The position numbers were made by a program, and so were the translations under genes. Below the pieces are notes generated by a model. It ran no database searches, was not told the origin of the DNA, and saw nothing but the letters and a program-made list of their open reading frames with translations. A DNA stretch of 64,000 nucleotides from Paenibacillus algicola (GTDB taxonomy: Bacteria > Bacillota > Bacilli > Paenibacillales > Paenibacillaceae): positions 1,794,501 through 1,858,500 of the forward strand of contig NZ_CP040396.1 of NCBI RefSeq assembly GCF_005577435.1, read 5' to 3'. This document shows positions 17,150 to 27,648 of the stretch, in pieces. Position 1 is the first letter of the stretch, and each line of letters begins with the position of its first letter.

Positions 17150-18028
17150 ATGCAGCATCATGATCGCCAAGGAGCATGTGATCTACATAGTCACACGACC
17201 GCTTCGGATGGGATGAACAGCCCGTCAGAACAAGTTTCTCTCGCGAGGAAAAAGGGTCTTGCCGCCGTGGCCATTACCGATCACGATACGGTAGCAGGCG
17301 TGCAGGAGGCGCTGGAGGCCGCGCCCACCGGAATCCTTGTCGTTCCCGGCGTAGAAATTAGTACCCAGGCCGGCGGCAAGGATATTCACGTGCTCGGTTA
17401 TTATATAAATCATCGCGACGAGCTCCTGGGAGAGCGGCTTCGCCGGCTGAGGGATACCCGCGAAGCGCGGAACCACATGATCATCCGCCGGCTGAACAGC
17501 CTCGGCATGAGCATCACGATGGAGGAGGTCATTTCCGGCTTGGGCCGTGAACTGAAGCCTGATGAGAGCATTGGCCGGCCGCATATCGCGGATGTATTAG
17601 TGGCCAAAGGATACGCACAGGATCTGCGGGACGCCTTTGACCGTTATCTGGCTCAGGGCAAGCCGGGCTATGCACCCCAGCCTAGAATTACACCGGCAGA
17701 GGCCTGTGCATGGATTACGGAAGCAGGCGGAGCAGCCGTGCTGGCGCATCCTGGCTTGTACGGGGAGGACGCCCTTGTTCAAGCTTTGCTTGCCGAAGGA
17801 GGGTTTGACGGGATCGAGGTGTATCATGCGGACCATGGTGCTCAGGAAGAAGAACGGTACCGCCGGATGGGGGAGGAGAGAGGACTCATTCTGACGGGAG
17901 GCTCGGATTATCATGGGGAGCGCCAGGGGGTTGTCTTTCACGGAGACCTCGGTTCTAAGACGGTTCCTGTATCGGTGCTTAATCAGCTTCAAGCTGTGTG
18001 CCGTCGAGGCGGAGCCTCATTCCAGTAA
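17150..18028 (+). CDS. PHP-domain phosphoesterase (YciV/RNase AM type)
   Basis: The 292-residue protein has the four PHP metal motifs: DLHSHTTASDG (11-21), ITDHDT (about 42-47), the HPG in VLAHPGLYG, and GGSDYHG near 254-260. Relatives include E. coli YciV (RNase AM), a 5'-to-3' exoribonuclease, and 3',5'-nucleoside bisphosphate phosphatases. The central insertion (about 85-190) matches that subgroup rather than DNA polymerase PHP domains. ATG 17150 follows AAGGGAGTGAAGAG. It is monocistronic. Confidence 0.88.
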   Translation: MQHHDRQGACDLHSHTTASDGMNSPSEQVSLARKKGLAAVAITDHDTVAGVQEALEAAPTGILVVPGVEISTQAGGKDIHVLGYYINHRDELLGERLRRLRDTREARNHMIIRRLNSLGMSITMEEVISGLGRELKPDESIGRPHIADVLVAKGYAQDLRDAFDRYLAQGKPGYAPQPRITPAEACAWITEAGGAAVLAHPGLYGEDALVQALLAEGGFDGIEVYHADHGAQEEERYRRMGEERGLILTGGSDYHGERQGVVFHGDLGSKTVPVSVLNQLQAVCRRGGASFQ

Positions 18029-18080
18029 AAAAAGCTGTGCCTGATTTCGGGGGATACCCGGTGCAGGCACAGCTTTTTTT
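18027..18080. terminator. Bidirectional terminator between the PHP gene and rqcH
   Basis: AAAAAAGCTGTGCCTG pairs with CAGGCACAGCTTTTTTT around a 20-nt loop. A-run and T-run allow it to act for both convergent genes. Confidence 0.93.
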
Positions 18081-18113
18081 GAGGGTTGGTATCAAGACTG
18101 GTGGGAAGGCTGC

Positions 18114-19877
18114 TCAGCTTCGCTGATTCTTGATCGTGACCGGAAGGCTGCGGATCAGCTTCTCATCCGGCGTTACGAACAGCGTCTTCTGGTGGTCATA
18201 AATGACGAAGCCCGGCTTGGAGCCATTGGGCTTGCGGACGTGCCGAATCAGAGTATAATCGACCGGAACACTGCTGGATTCTTTGGCCTGGCTGTGGTAA
18301 GCCGCCAGCTGAGCCGCTTCCTGCAGTGTGTCCTCACTGAAGGAGTCGCTTCGGATGACCACATGCGAGCCCGGAATATCCTTTGTGTGCAGCCAGGTGT
18401 CGTTGGAAGACGCCAGCCGGTTCGTTACATATTCGTTCTGCAGATTGTTTTTGCCGACATACAGCTCGATGCCCTCGGAGGAGGTGTAGACGTGCAGGGT
18501 CGGCTTATCATTCTTTTTCTTCTTCTTGACCTTGCGTCCGCGGTCTCTCAGATAACCTTGCTGAATGAGCTCCTCCCGGATTTCGTCAATGTCGTTGAGA
18601 GAGGCGTGAGCCAGCTGCTGCAGCAGGCTGTTAAGATAAGCGATTTCCTGATGGGTTTTATCACTTTGCTCCTCGATGACCGCCAGGCTGTTTTTGTACT
18701 TGTTATATTTCTTGAAGTAGCGCTGGGCATTGTCTGAGGGAGAGAGCAGCGGGTCCAGAGGAATCATGATTGTCTTCTGCTCCTCATCGTAGAAGTTGAC
18801 CAGCTCAGCCTTCTTGTCTCCCTTACTCAGCTGATGCAGATTCGCAAACAGAAGCTCTCCGGAAATCCGGTAATGATCGGCATCCTGCGCTTCCTCCAGA
18901 TCCTTTTTCAAATAATCCAGCTTCTTGATATTCTTCGTCCGCTCATTCTGCAAAAACCGCAGCAGGTCGCTGACCTTCTGCTTTACCGCGTCCCGCTGGG
19001 CTTTCTCCCCGTAATAATCCTCCAGACAGCTGCTGATGCTGTCATACTCCTGAAGTGCTCCCGGCAGGAAGGTTAGAGGAATGACCGAGAACACCGTCTT
19101 GCCCTTGTCGTTGTCTCCGGTAACCGGGGTGTAGTCGTGCTGAGAAATGGACGCTGCAAGCCCGGAAAAAGCGTTCCACAGCGCTTCAGCCTGTCCGTCC
19201 TCACGATTCAGCTTGGCGTCTGCCGGCAAGCCGGCACGATGCACAACCTCCTGCGCGGCCAGCGGGCTGAAACCACTGAAGGCTTGAACGATCCAGGAGG
19301 TGACATTCTCCTCCTGGGCCTCGCGGAAAGCAGAGGCAAAGGCGTCTGCTCCGATCTCTAGGGGATGGTGCTTATGCTGCTGCGGCGGCTCGGTGTAGCT
19401 GAAGCCGGGCATGATGATCCGGTAGCTGCTGATCGCGGGGGTTACATGATGGATGCCGTCCAGAATATTTCCCGAGGCCGGATCTGCCAATATAATATTG
19501 CTGTGCCTTCCCATCAGCTCCACGATAATGACCTTGCTGGACACATCCCCCAGCTCATCGCGCTGCCTGATCTTGATGTGGATGATGCGCTCCATGCCAA
19601 TCTGACTGATCTCCTCGATCGTGCCGCTCTCACAGTGCTTGCGCATCAGCATGCAGAACATGGGCGCCTCCACCGGGTTCACAAAGGTTTCCTGAGTCAG
19701 ATGCACCCGCGGGTAAGTGGGGTTCGCCGACAGCAGAAGCTTGGCGTTTCCGCGTTGTGTCCGGAGGTGCAGCACGATGTCTCTCTCCCCGGGCTGATAT
19801 ATTTTATTGATCCGGGCGCCGATGCAGCCTTGAAGCTCCTGCACAATCGCCCGGGTTACGATACCGTCCAATGCCAT
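18114..19877 (-). CDS. rqcH: RqcH / Rqc2 / NFACT-family ribosome rescue protein
   Basis: Binds stalled 50S-peptidyl-tRNA complexes and recruits tRNA-Ala to add C-terminal alanine tails that mark the chain for degradation. The 587-residue protein has an N-terminal NFACT-N domain (MALDGIVTRAIVQEL, then ELMGRHSNIIL), a coiled-coil middle (about 290-440), a Lys-rich stretch, and the C-terminal NFACT-R domain (NDTWLHTKDIPGSHVVIRS). The conserved DR pair of characterised members appears as E96-R97. Formerly annotated as a fibronectin-binding protein. It is divergent from the Ca-ATPase gene, the equivalent of the yloA-yloB neighbourhood. Confidence 0.93.
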   Translation of the reverse strand: MALDGIVTRAIVQELQGCIGARINKIYQPGERDIVLHLRTQRGNAKLLLSANPTYPRVHLTQETFVNPVEAPMFCMLMRKHCESGTIEEISQIGMERIIHIKIRQRDELGDVSSKVIIVELMGRHSNIILADPASGNILDGIHHVTPAISSYRIIMPGFSYTEPPQQHKHHPLEIGADAFASAFREAQEENVTSWIVQAFSGFSPLAAQEVVHRAGLPADAKLNREDGQAEALWNAFSGLAASISQHDYTPVTGDNDKGKTVFSVIPLTFLPGALQEYDSISSCLEDYYGEKAQRDAVKQKVSDLLRFLQNERTKNIKKLDYLKKDLEEAQDADHYRISGELLFANLHQLSKGDKKAELVNFYDEEQKTIMIPLDPLLSPSDNAQRYFKKYNKYKNSLAVIEEQSDKTHQEIAYLNSLLQQLAHASLNDIDEIREELIQQGYLRDRGRKVKKKKKNDKPTLHVYTSSEGIELYVGKNNLQNEYVTNRLASSNDTWLHTKDIPGSHVVIRSDSFSEDTLQEAAQLAAYHSQAKESSSVPVDYTLIRHVRKPNGSKPGFVIYDHQKTLFVTPDEKLIRSLPVTIKNQRS

Positions 19878-19926
19878 AGTGTATTCTCCTCTTCTGAAGT
19901 CGCCATCACCGGCGGCGTTCTTCTCT

Positions 19927-19955
19927 ATGATACAAAATTTCCGGCCAAAACTTAA
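19927..19955 (-). promoter_or_regulatory. Promoter of rqcH
   Basis: On the minus strand TTAAGT (19955-19950) and TATCAT (19932-19927) are 17 bp apart. Confidence 0.5.
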
Positions 19956-20063
19956 GAGCTAATGGCGGGTGATAATTGCAGACCTGTCCGAATACATTTC
20001 AGAAGAAAGGTGGAAAAGCTGTCGTCCGCCGGAAATGTGTAACAACCGGGAGGGAAAGGAAGC

Positions 20064-22868
20064 ATGGAACAAAAGCAATGGCACCAGATGGATACGAGCG
20101 AGCTGCAGCAGATGATGCAGGTTCATCCGCAGCAGGGCCTTACCGAGGAGGAAGTAGAGCAGCGGCGGAAGGAAAGCGGCTTTAACGAGCTGTCGGAGGG
20201 AGTGAAAATCTCTCCGTTCACGCTGTTTCTGAACCAGTTCAAGGATTTTATGGTGCTGGTGCTGCTAGGAGCCACTCTCGTGTCGGGAATGCTCGGGGAG
20301 TACTTGGATGCGGTAACGATTGTCGCAATCATTATGATCAATGCCGTCCTTGGGTTTGTGCAGGAATTCCGGGCGGAGCGTTCGCTGCGCGCCTTGAAGC
20401 AGCTGTCCGCGCCGGGAGCGAAGGTGATCCGAGACGGAAAAGTCGTGCATATTGCGGCAAAGCTGCTGGTGCCCGGGGATATGATCCTGGTGGAGAGCGG
20501 CGACCGCATTCCTGCAGACGTCCGGTGGCTGGAAAGCAGCAGCTGCAGTGTCGAGGAGTCGGCGCTGACCGGGGAATCCCTGCCGGTGAATAAGCATGCC
20601 GAGCCGATTGAAGGGGAGGATGTTCCTTTAGGTGACCGCAAAAACACCGGCTACATGGGCACAATGGTCACGCGCGGAACCGCCAAAGGAATCGTCATCT
20701 GCACGGGCATGAACACCGAAATGGGGAAGATTGCCGATCTTATTCAGAGCACCGAGTCCCAGGCAACTCCGCTGCAGCATCGCCTGGAGCAGCTGGGGAA
20801 AATATTGATTGGTGTTTCACTGGCATTGACGGTTATGGTGGTCGTGGCCGGTATTTTGCACGGACAGCCGGCTGCCGGCATGTTCCTGGCAGGGGTCAGC
20901 CTGGCGGTAGCTGCCATCCCGGAAGGGCTGCCAGCCATTGTAACGATCGCGCTGGCGCTAGGGGTCCAGCGGATGATCAAGCGCAAGGCGATCGTGCGGA
21001 AGCTGCCTTCGGTCGAAACCCTCGGCTGCGCCTCCGTCATCTGCTCTGACAAGACAGGCACGCTCACCCAGAACAAAATGACTGTGACCCGTGTCTGGAC
21101 CGGCGGCGGGATGATGGAGGTCACCGGCCAGGGCTATGAGCCGCAGGGACAGATTCTGAAGGCCGCGAAGCCAGTGGAGCTGAGTAAGGAGCCGGCGCTG
21201 CGGCGGCTGCTTCAAATTAGCGTATTGTGCAACAATGCTGAAATTCAGGAAGTGAAGCCGGAAGACAGCAGGGGGAAAAAGAAAGCAGCCAAAGACGCCG
21301 GAGGCAGCGGTGCAAAGAGCGATTCCACCTGGGAGCTGAAGGGGGATCCAACCGAGGGAGCGCTGCTGGCGCTCGCCAGCAAAATGGGCATGAGCAGCTC
21401 GACTCTTTCCGGGCTGTATCAGCGGGAACGGGAATTTCCTTTCGATTCGGAGCGGAAGCTGATGTCGGTTCTGGTCAGTCATCAGGGCGGAAGGCTCATC
21501 TACACCAAGGGGGCGCCGGATGTCCTGCTGGATGCCTGTGCGTATATATTGTGGGATGGCAATGTCGTGCCGCTGACCGGAACCCTGAAGCAAAAGGTGC
21601 TGGCAGCCAACGAAGGTATGGCTGGCGATGCGCTGCGCGTGCTGGGCCTCGCTTACCGGGATCTCCGGTCTTATGACAAGCCGGATACCGAGAAGGAAGC
21701 GGAATGCCAGCTTGTGTTTGCCGGACTGACAGGCATGATCGATCCGCCAAGGCGAGAGGTTCGAGATGCGATTGCTGTCTGCCGCCGGGCCGGGATCAAG
21801 ACCGTCATGATCACGGGAGATCATCGGACGACAGCAGAAGCGATTGCTGCCCAGCTGGGGATCATCCCGCGCGGCGGCTTGTCCATGACGGGACAAGAGC
21901 TGTCAAGAATGGACGATCAGGAGCTCGATGCGAAGGTGGACCACACCTACGTCTATGCGCGGGTCTCGCCGGAGCACAAGCTGCGGATTGTTAAGTCGCT
22001 GCAGCGCAAGGGACATGTGGTAGCCATGACCGGGGACGGCGTCAACGACGCTCCGGCGATCAAGGCGGCAGACATTGGCATTTCCATGGGCATTACCGGA
22101 ACGGATGTGACCAAGGAGGCGTCGGCGCTGGTGCTCAGTGACGACAACTTCTCGACGATCGTGGCCGCTATTGAGGAAGGGCGGAGCATCTATGAGAACA
22201 TCCGTAAGTTTATAAGATACTTGCTGGCATCCAATGTGGGCGAAATTCTGACGATGTTCTTTGCGATGATGATGGGTCTGCCGCTGCCGCTGGTGCCGAT
22301 TCAGATTCTGTGGGTCAATCTCGTGACCGATGGTCTGCCGGCCATGGCGCTCGGGGTGGATCAGCCGGAGAAGGATCTGATGGAGCACAAGCCGCGCGGC
22401 GCGAAGGAGAACATCTTCGCCCGGCGGCTGGGCTGGAAGATTATCAGCCGAGGTATTCTGATCGGCTTGTGCACACTGGGCGCCTTCTGGCTCACGTTGA
22501 GCCATGCCCCTGACTCTCCGGGACAGCTGGCGAAAGCCCAGTCGGTGGCCTTCGCCACCCTGGTTATGGCGCAGCTCATTCATGTATTTGATTGCCGGAG
22601 CTCGCGCTCCATCTTTCACCGAAACCCGCTGCAGAACAAATATCTCGTTCTTGCCGTTCTCTCCTCCGTCCTGCTGCTGCTCGGCGTTATGTATATTGAA
22701 ATGCTGCAGCCGATCTTCAAGACAGTGCCTCTCGGCCTTCGGGAGTGGGCGGTCACGCTTGTGGCTGCAGGGATTCCGACCTTCCTGATGGGAGCAGGCA
22801 GCGTCTGGGGCGGCCGGAAGAACCGGAGCCGCAGAAGCATGGTGAAAAGTGCAAACCTTTCAGCATAA
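20064..22868 (+). CDS. yloB: Calcium-transporting P-type ATPase (PMCA/SERCA-like)
   Basis: Uses ATP to export calcium across the membrane. The 934-residue protein has an N-terminal cation ATPase domain, the TGES loop, M4 with AAIPEGLPA (calcium-site Glu), the phosphorylation motif CSDKTGTLT with Asp329, [24 protein letters not shown], and ten predicted transmembrane segments. A charged low-complexity insert (about 405-425, Lys/Gly/Ser-rich) lies in the nucleotide-binding domain. B. subtilis YloB occupies the same position. ATG 20064 follows GGGAGGGAAAGGAAGC. Confidence 0.94.
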   Translation: MEQKQWHQMDTSELQQMMQVHPQQGLTEEEVEQRRKESGFNELSEGVKISPFTLFLNQFKDFMVLVLLGATLVSGMLGEYLDAVTIVAIIMINAVLGFVQEFRAERSLRALKQLSAPGAKVIRDGKVVHIAAKLLVPGDMILVESGDRIPADVRWLESSSCSVEESALTGESLPVNKHAEPIEGEDVPLGDRKNTGYMGTMVTRGTAKGIVICTGMNTEMGKIADLIQSTESQATPLQHRLEQLGKILIGVSLALTVMVVVAGILHGQPAAGMFLAGVSLAVAAIPEGLPAIVTIALALGVQRMIKRKAIVRKLPSVETLGCASVICSDKTGTLTQNKMTVTRVWTGGGMMEVTGQGYEPQGQILKAAKPVELSKEPALRRLLQISVLCNNAEIQEVKPEDSRGKKKAAKDAGGSGAKSDSTWELKGDPTEGALLALASKMGMSSSTLSGLYQREREFPFDSERKLMSVLVSHQGGRLIYTKGAPDVLLDACAYILWDGNVVPLTGTLKQKVLAANEGMAGDALRVLGLAYRDLRSYDKPDTEKEAECQLVFAGLTGMIDPPRREVRDAIAVCRRAGIKTVMITGDHRTTAEAIAAQLGIIPRGGLSMTGQELSRMDDQELDAKVDHTYVYARVSPEHKLRIVKSLQRKGHVVAMTGDGVNDAPAIKAADIGISMGITGTDVTKEASALVLSDDNFSTIVAAIEEGRSIYENIRKFIRYLLASNVGEILTMFFAMMMGLPLPLVPIQILWVNLVTDGLPAMALGVDQPEKDLMEHKPRGAKENIFARRLGWKIISRGILIGLCTLGAFWLTLSHAPDSPGQLAKAQSVAFATLVMAQLIHVFDCRSSRSIFHRNPLQNKYLVLAVLSSVLLLLGVMYIEMLQPIFKTVPLGLREWAVTLVAAGIPTFLMGAGSVWGGRKNRSRRSMVKSANLSA

Positions 22869-22939
22869 AGTAAATTTCACATCTGTCCCTTCTGCGGTAT
22901 GCTGAGAACAAGCAGCCGTAGAAGGGAGAAATAACAGAC

Positions 22940-23773
22940 ATGGAATTTACGAAGATGCATGGCCTTGGAAATGATTTTATTGTAGTTTATGGAGAACAGG
23001 AACTGCCTGCGGATGCTTCAGAGCGTGCGATTGAGCTGTGCAGCCGTTTTTTTGGAATTGGAGCCGACGGGCTTGTATATATACTGCCTTCCGAGGTGGC
23101 AGATTTTAAGATGCGCATTATGAACTCGGACGGCAGCGAAGCCGAGCAGTGTGGCAATGCCATCCGTTGTGTAGCCAAGTATGTGTATGACAAGGGCTAC
23201 ATCTCGCAGGAAGAGATCACGATCGAGACGCTGGGTGCCGGTGTGCAGCCGCTTACGCTGCAGCTGGAAGACGGCAAGGTGAAGACGGTTCGCGTCGATA
23301 TGGGAGCGCCGGTGCTGGAGGGTCTTCAGGTTCCGACAACAGTAGACGCCAATCCGGTCATTCATCATCCGGTCGAGGTCGGCGGTCAGGCGTTCCGCTT
23401 TACAGCGGTATCCATGGGCAATCCGCATTGCGTTATTTATGTGGATGATGCGGTCGGCTTCGACCTGAGCACCTGGGGGCCGCTGCTGGAGACGCACCCG
23501 CTGTTCCCGAAGAAGATCAATGTCGAGTTTGCAACCGTTCAGCGCCGCGATTATATCGATATGCGTGTCTGGGAGCGCGGAGCCGGTCCAACACTGGCCT
23601 GCGGGACCGGAGCCTGCGCCACACTGGTTTCCTCCGTATTGAATGGGACCAGTGACCGCGCAGCTACGGTATCCCTGAAGGGCGGCGACCTGTTCATTGA
23701 GTGGGATGAGGACAGCAACCATGTATTTATGACAGGACCTGCAGCGTTTGTATTTGAAGGGAATGTCGACTAG
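22940..23773 (+). CDS. dapF: Diaminopimelate epimerase
   Basis: Interconverts LL- and meso-diaminopimelate for lysine and peptidoglycan synthesis. The 277-residue protein has the FTKMHGLGNDF start and the two catalytic cysteines: C71 in EQCGNAIRC and C221 in LACGTGACA. Both are present, so the enzyme should be active. It has its own ribosome binding site (GAAGGGAG) and terminator. It sits within the rqcH-yloC block, where B. subtilis has no dapF. Confidence 0.96.
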   Translation: MEFTKMHGLGNDFIVVYGEQELPADASERAIELCSRFFGIGADGLVYILPSEVADFKMRIMNSDGSEAEQCGNAIRCVAKYVYDKGYISQEEITIETLGAGVQPLTLQLEDGKVKTVRVDMGAPVLEGLQVPTTVDANPVIHHPVEVGGQAFRFTAVSMGNPHCVIYVDDAVGFDLSTWGPLLETHPLFPKKINVEFATVQRRDYIDMRVWERGAGPTLACGTGACATLVSSVLNGTSDRAATVSLKGGDLFIEWDEDSNHVFMTGPAAFVFEGNVD

Positions 23774-23786
23774 TTTAACATTCAGG

Positions 23787-23813
23787 AGAGGGCCGGCGAC
23801 GGTCCTCTTTTTG
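23787..23813 (+). terminator. Terminator of dapF
   Basis: AGAGGGCC pairs with GGTCCTCT (one wobble) around a 6-nt loop, followed by five T residues. Confidence 0.8.
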
Positions 23814-23903
23814 TCTCTTTACCGTATGTTGGTCTCTTTATCTTTGAATATCAAGTATGATACATTTATTTGAAAATATTGTTTGGCGGGGGGAGCGTAC
23901 GGA

Positions 23904-25772
23904 ATGAAACCGGATTTGCGTAAAGCGATGGCCGATCAAGTCCTGATCGGAGATGGGGCAATGGGAACCTTTTTGTACCAAAAGGGCTTTCCGGTCGGCA
24001 TTTCCTACGAGGAGCTGAATTTAACAGCCCCGGAGGTCATCAGGGATGTGCACAAGCAGTACATGAAGGCCGGATCGGACGTGCTGGAGAGCAACACGTT
24101 CTCCGCCAACTATGACAAGCTGTCCAAATACGGGCTGGAGGGCAAGGTCGAGGAGATTAACCGTGCCGGGGTCCGCATTGCCCGGGAAGCGGCTGGACCG
24201 CAGGGATATGTTGTCGGAGCTGTAGGGTCGATTCGCGGCGGCAAGCGTAACAACATCTCTTCCGAGGAGCTGAAGCGGCATTTCGAGCAGCAGATTCATG
24301 CTCAGCTTACGGAAGGAGTAGACGGCCTGCTGCTGGAAACCTTTTATGATGTAGAGGAAATGCTGATCGCCTTGTCGCTGGTCCGAAAAAACAGCGAGCT
24401 GCCGGTCATCGCCCAGTTTGCGGTCGAGGACATTGCCCGGACACTGGACGGCTACACGATGGCCGACGCTTTTCGAATTGTGAAGCAAGCCGGTGCGGAT
24501 GTATTCGGCTTTAACTGCCGGACGGGACCGAACGGTCTTGCCCGGGCACTGGAAACGCTGCAGCATGTTCGAAGCCTGCCTGCCTCTGTATATCCGAACG
24601 CGGGTATTGCGGATTATGTGGACGGGGAATACCGCTACGGCGCAAGTCCTGAATATTTCGGGCAGATGGCGCTTCGGTTTGCGGACATGGGAGCCCGGCT
24701 GATTGGCGGCTGCTGCGGTACAACACCGGAGCATATTGCGCAAATATCAGCGGCGCTGCAAGGATATCAGCCGATGCCTCTGCCTGTATTGGAGGAAGCG
24801 GAAGAGCGAATCGTCATTCAAGAGAAGCAGGAGCCGGCTTCCAAGCAGCCGGGCGGCGAGCCGACCCTTGTTGACCTGGTTCGGGAACGTCATACGGTCA
24901 TTGTGGAGCTGGATCCGCCGCGTGATCTGGACATCAGCAAGTTTATGAAGGGAGCGGAAGCGCTGAAGCGTGCGGGTGCGGATGCCCTGACACTGGCTGA
25001 TAATTCGCTTGCTGTGACCCGGATGAGCAATATGGCGCTGGGTCACCTGGTGCAGTCGCAGGTCGGACTCCGACCGCTGATTCATATCGCGTGCCGGGAC
25101 CGCAACCTGATCGGCACCCAGTCCCATATGATGGGCTTTGATGCACTGGGCATTGATCATGTGCTGGCCGTGACGGGAGATCCTGCCAAATTCGGCGATC
25201 TTCCAGGAGCAAGCTCTGTCTATGACCTGACCTCCTTCGAGATCATCCGGATGATTAAGCAGCTCAATGAAGGGGTTGCCTTCTCCGGCAAGCCGTTGAA
25301 GCAGAAAGCCGGCTTTGTTGTCGGAGCGGCCTTCAATCCCAATGTGAAGCATCTCGATAAGGCCGTGCAGCGTCTGGAGAAGAAAATTGCGAGTGGTGCA
25401 GACTACATTATGACGCAGCCGGTATATGATGCGGAATTAATTGTAAGAATGAAGGAAGCGACGAAGCATCTGGATATTCCGATTTTTGTGGGAGTGATGC
25501 CGCTTGCGAGCGGACGGAATGCCGAGTACCTGCACAATGAGGTGCCGGGAATCCAGCTGTCGGAGCAGGTACGGAGCCGGATGGCCGGCCTGGAGGGCGA
25601 GGAAGGCCGGGCGATGGGAGTCCAGATTGCGATGGAGCTGCTGACAACGGCTGTCGAGCATTTCAATGGCATTTATCTGATGACCCCGTTTATGTTCTAT
25701 GATATGACCGTGCAGCTTACGCAATATGTCTGGGAGTTATCCGGGCGTTCGTTATCCCCCTTGTCTCATTAA
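23904..25772 (+). CDS. Bifunctional homocysteine S-methyltransferase / methylenetetrahydrofolate reductase
   Basis: A 622-residue fusion like B. subtilis YitJ. The N-terminal half (about 1-290) is a homocysteine methyltransferase domain with zinc ligands C205 (GFNCRTGPNG) and C270/C271 (GGCCGTTPEH). The C-terminal half (about 315-615) is a MetF-type TIM barrel (TVIVELDPPRDLD, LTLADNSLAVTRMSN, DYIMTQPVYD). Together they supply methyl-THF and make methionine. ATG 23904 follows GGGGGGAG. No SAM (S-box) riboswitch is visible in the short upstream gap, unlike many methionine genes in this phylum. Confidence 0.93.
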   Translation: MKPDLRKAMADQVLIGDGAMGTFLYQKGFPVGISYEELNLTAPEVIRDVHKQYMKAGSDVLESNTFSANYDKLSKYGLEGKVEEINRAGVRIAREAAGPQGYVVGAVGSIRGGKRNNISSEELKRHFEQQIHAQLTEGVDGLLLETFYDVEEMLIALSLVRKNSELPVIAQFAVEDIARTLDGYTMADAFRIVKQAGADVFGFNCRTGPNGLARALETLQHVRSLPASVYPNAGIADYVDGEYRYGASPEYFGQMALRFADMGARLIGGCCGTTPEHIAQISAALQGYQPMPLPVLEEAEERIVIQEKQEPASKQPGGEPTLVDLVRERHTVIVELDPPRDLDISKFMKGAEALKRAGADALTLADNSLAVTRMSNMALGHLVQSQVGLRPLIHIACRDRNLIGTQSHMMGFDALGIDHVLAVTGDPAKFGDLPGASSVYDLTSFEIIRMIKQLNEGVAFSGKPLKQKAGFVVGAAFNPNVKHLDKAVQRLEKKIASGADYIMTQPVYDAELIVRMKEATKHLDIPIFVGVMPLASGRNAEYLHNEVPGIQLSEQVRSRMAGLEGEEGRAMGVQIAMELLTTAVEHFNGIYLMTPFMFYDMTVQLTQYVWELSGRSLSPLSH

Positions 25773-25810
25773 AGATTATCTATTACAATAGATCAATGGA
25801 TGTGATTCCG

Positions 25811-26695
25811 ATGTCATTGAGCATGACCGGATTCGGCCAGTCGGCCGTAGCGTTTGAAGGATACAGAATTACGATCGAAGTTAAATCTGTCAATCACCGG
25901 TACTGCGAGGTGCTGTACCGGATGCCGCGGGAGTGGTCCTGTCACGAGGATGCGCTGAAGAGAGTTATTCAGTCCCGTATACACCGCGGCCGGATTGATG
26001 TTTACATGAATAAAGTGAGCGACGCCGGTCAGGCCACGGCGGCGCTTAATCATGCCATGGTGCAGTCCTATCTGAAGGCGGCAGAAGAGCTGGGTACATA
26101 CGGCGCTGAAGGCAAGCTGACTGTGCAGGATCTGCTGTCGCTGCCGGATGTACTGATGACAGGCGTTGAGCAGCCGAGCGAGGAGAAGCGTGAGCAATGG
26201 CGCGACCTGCTGTGTGAAGGCCTGAACCTGGCGCTGGATGAGCTGCTCGCCATGAGAAGTCAGGAAGGCGCCTTTCTCGCCGAGGATATCCTTCTCAGGC
26301 TGGATCGCATATCTGCCCTGCATTCCGAGCTGGAGGCTCTGGCTCCGCGGGTAACCGAGGAGTATCGCGGCCGTCTGCGGCAGCGCCTGTAGAGCCTGAC
26401 ACAGGATGAGCCTGCTTTTCCAACCGCTGCTTTCGGGATGGAATTGGCGCTGTTTGCGGAGAAGTCCAACGTAGAAGAGGAATTGACCCGGCTGAGAAGT
26501 CACCTGGATCAGGCGGAGCAGCTTCTTCAAGCTGCCGGTCCCATCGGCAGAAAGCTGGATTTTCTGATTCAGGAAATGAACAGGGAAGTGAACACGATCG
26601 GATCCAAGGCCAATCACCTTGCTATGACCCAGCACGTGGTCGAACTGAAGGCGGAGCTGGAGAAGATACGCGAACAAGCCGCCAATATAGAATAA
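25811..26695 (+). pseudogene. yloC: yloC (YicC-family endoribonuclease) interrupted by an in-frame amber codon
   Basis: The reading frame runs from MSLSMTGFGQSA to KAELEKIREQAANIE and is 294 residues long if read through, the normal YicC/YloC length. Codon 194 is TAG (26390-26392): CGG CAG CGC CTG TAG AGC CTG. After it the same frame continues with family-type sequence (MELALFAEKSNVEEELTRLRSHLDQ, GRKLDFLIQEMNREVNTIGSKA). No insertion or deletion is needed, so a single substitution explains it; CAG or GAG would restore Gln or Glu. The truncated product would lack the conserved C-terminal domain. Start 25811 follows TGGATGTGAT. It precedes remA and gmk as in B. subtilis. Confidence 0.85.
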
Positions 26696-26749
26696 CCAGT
26701 CCGGCCTGTCCGGAGAATGCAGTCAAGTGTTAGGGGGAGCAATCGCATT

Positions 26750-27010
26750 ATGGCCATCAAATTGATTAATATCGGCTTCGGAAACATTGTATCAGCCAAC
26801 CGTATTATTTCTATCGTGAGTCCGGAGTCCGCGCCGATCAAGAGAATTATTCAGGAAGCCAGAGACCGCCACATGCTGATTGATGCTACATACGGCCGCC
26901 GTACGAGAGCCGTTATTATTACGGACAGCGATCATGTCATCCTGTCAGCCGTACAGCCGGAGACGGTGGCCCACCGATTGTCCAGTAAAGATGATGACAA
27001 CGACGAATAA
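26750..27010 (+). CDS. remA: RemA family regulatory protein
   Basis: The 86-residue protein ([32 protein letters not shown]..., then [31 protein letters not shown]) matches RemA/DUF370 along its length. RemA is a DNA-binding activator of biofilm matrix and osmoprotection genes in Bacillus. The conserved Arg residues of RGRRTR-type DNA contact are present as YGRRTRA. ATG 26750 follows TAGGGGGAGC. It lies directly upstream of gmk, the invariant order in Bacillales. Confidence 0.95.
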   Translation: MAIKLINIGFGNIVSANRIISIVSPESAPIKRIIQEARDRHMLIDATYGRRTRAVIITDSDHVILSAVQPETVAHRLSSKDDDNDE

Positions 27011-27024
27011 AGATGGGGAGTATT

Positions 27025-27600
27025 ATGTCTACAAAGGGATTGTTAATTGTACTGTCCGGTCCGTCCGGCGTAGGTAAGGGTACGGTATGCAGCGCGTTGC
27101 GCACCCGCATGCCGGAATTGATCTATTCAGTGTCTGCCACCACACGCCAGCCGAGGCTGGGTGAGGTGGATGGCACGAACTATTTTTTCAAGGACCGGGA
27201 GCAGTTTCTCTCTATGATTGAGCATGACCAGCTTCTGGAATATGCGGAATACGTGGGCAACTATTACGGTACACCGCGTGATTTCGTAGAAGAAACCCTC
27301 GCGAAGGGCAAGGATATTATTCTTGAGATTGAGGTTCAGGGTGCGCTGAAGGTGAAGGAGAAGTTCCCTGACGGCATCTTTATTTTCCTGACTCCGCCTT
27401 CACTGGATGAGCTGAAGGATCGGATTGTCGGCCGTGGTACCGAGAGCCAGGCCGTCATCGATCACCGCATGTCTGTCGCTGTAGATGAGCTGGACCTGAT
27501 CCGTCACTATGACTATGCCGTAGTGAATGACGAGATCAATCAGGCCTGCAAGAGAATAGAATCTATCATTATTGCCGAGCATTGTAAGGTGAGAGCCTAG
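27025..27600 (+). CDS. gmk: Guanylate kinase
   Basis: Phosphorylates GMP to GDP with ATP. The 191-residue protein has the P-loop GPSGVGKGT near 9-17, the GMP-binding [21 protein letters not shown], and [16 protein letters not shown] 27025 is preferred for its GGGGAG site 5 bp upstream; ATG 27013 lies four codons before it. It is 14 bp from remA, so both are one transcript. Confidence 0.96.
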   Translation: MSTKGLLIVLSGPSGVGKGTVCSALRTRMPELIYSVSATTRQPRLGEVDGTNYFFKDREQFLSMIEHDQLLEYAEYVGNYYGTPRDFVEETLAKGKDIILEIEVQGALKVKEKFPDGIFIFLTPPSLDELKDRIVGRGTESQAVIDHRMSVAVDELDLIRHYDYAVVNDEINQACKRIESIIIAEHCKVRA

Positions 27601-27648
27601 CCAGTCCGGCCAGCTTATAGAAATCAAGAGAACAGGGGTGTTGGAACG

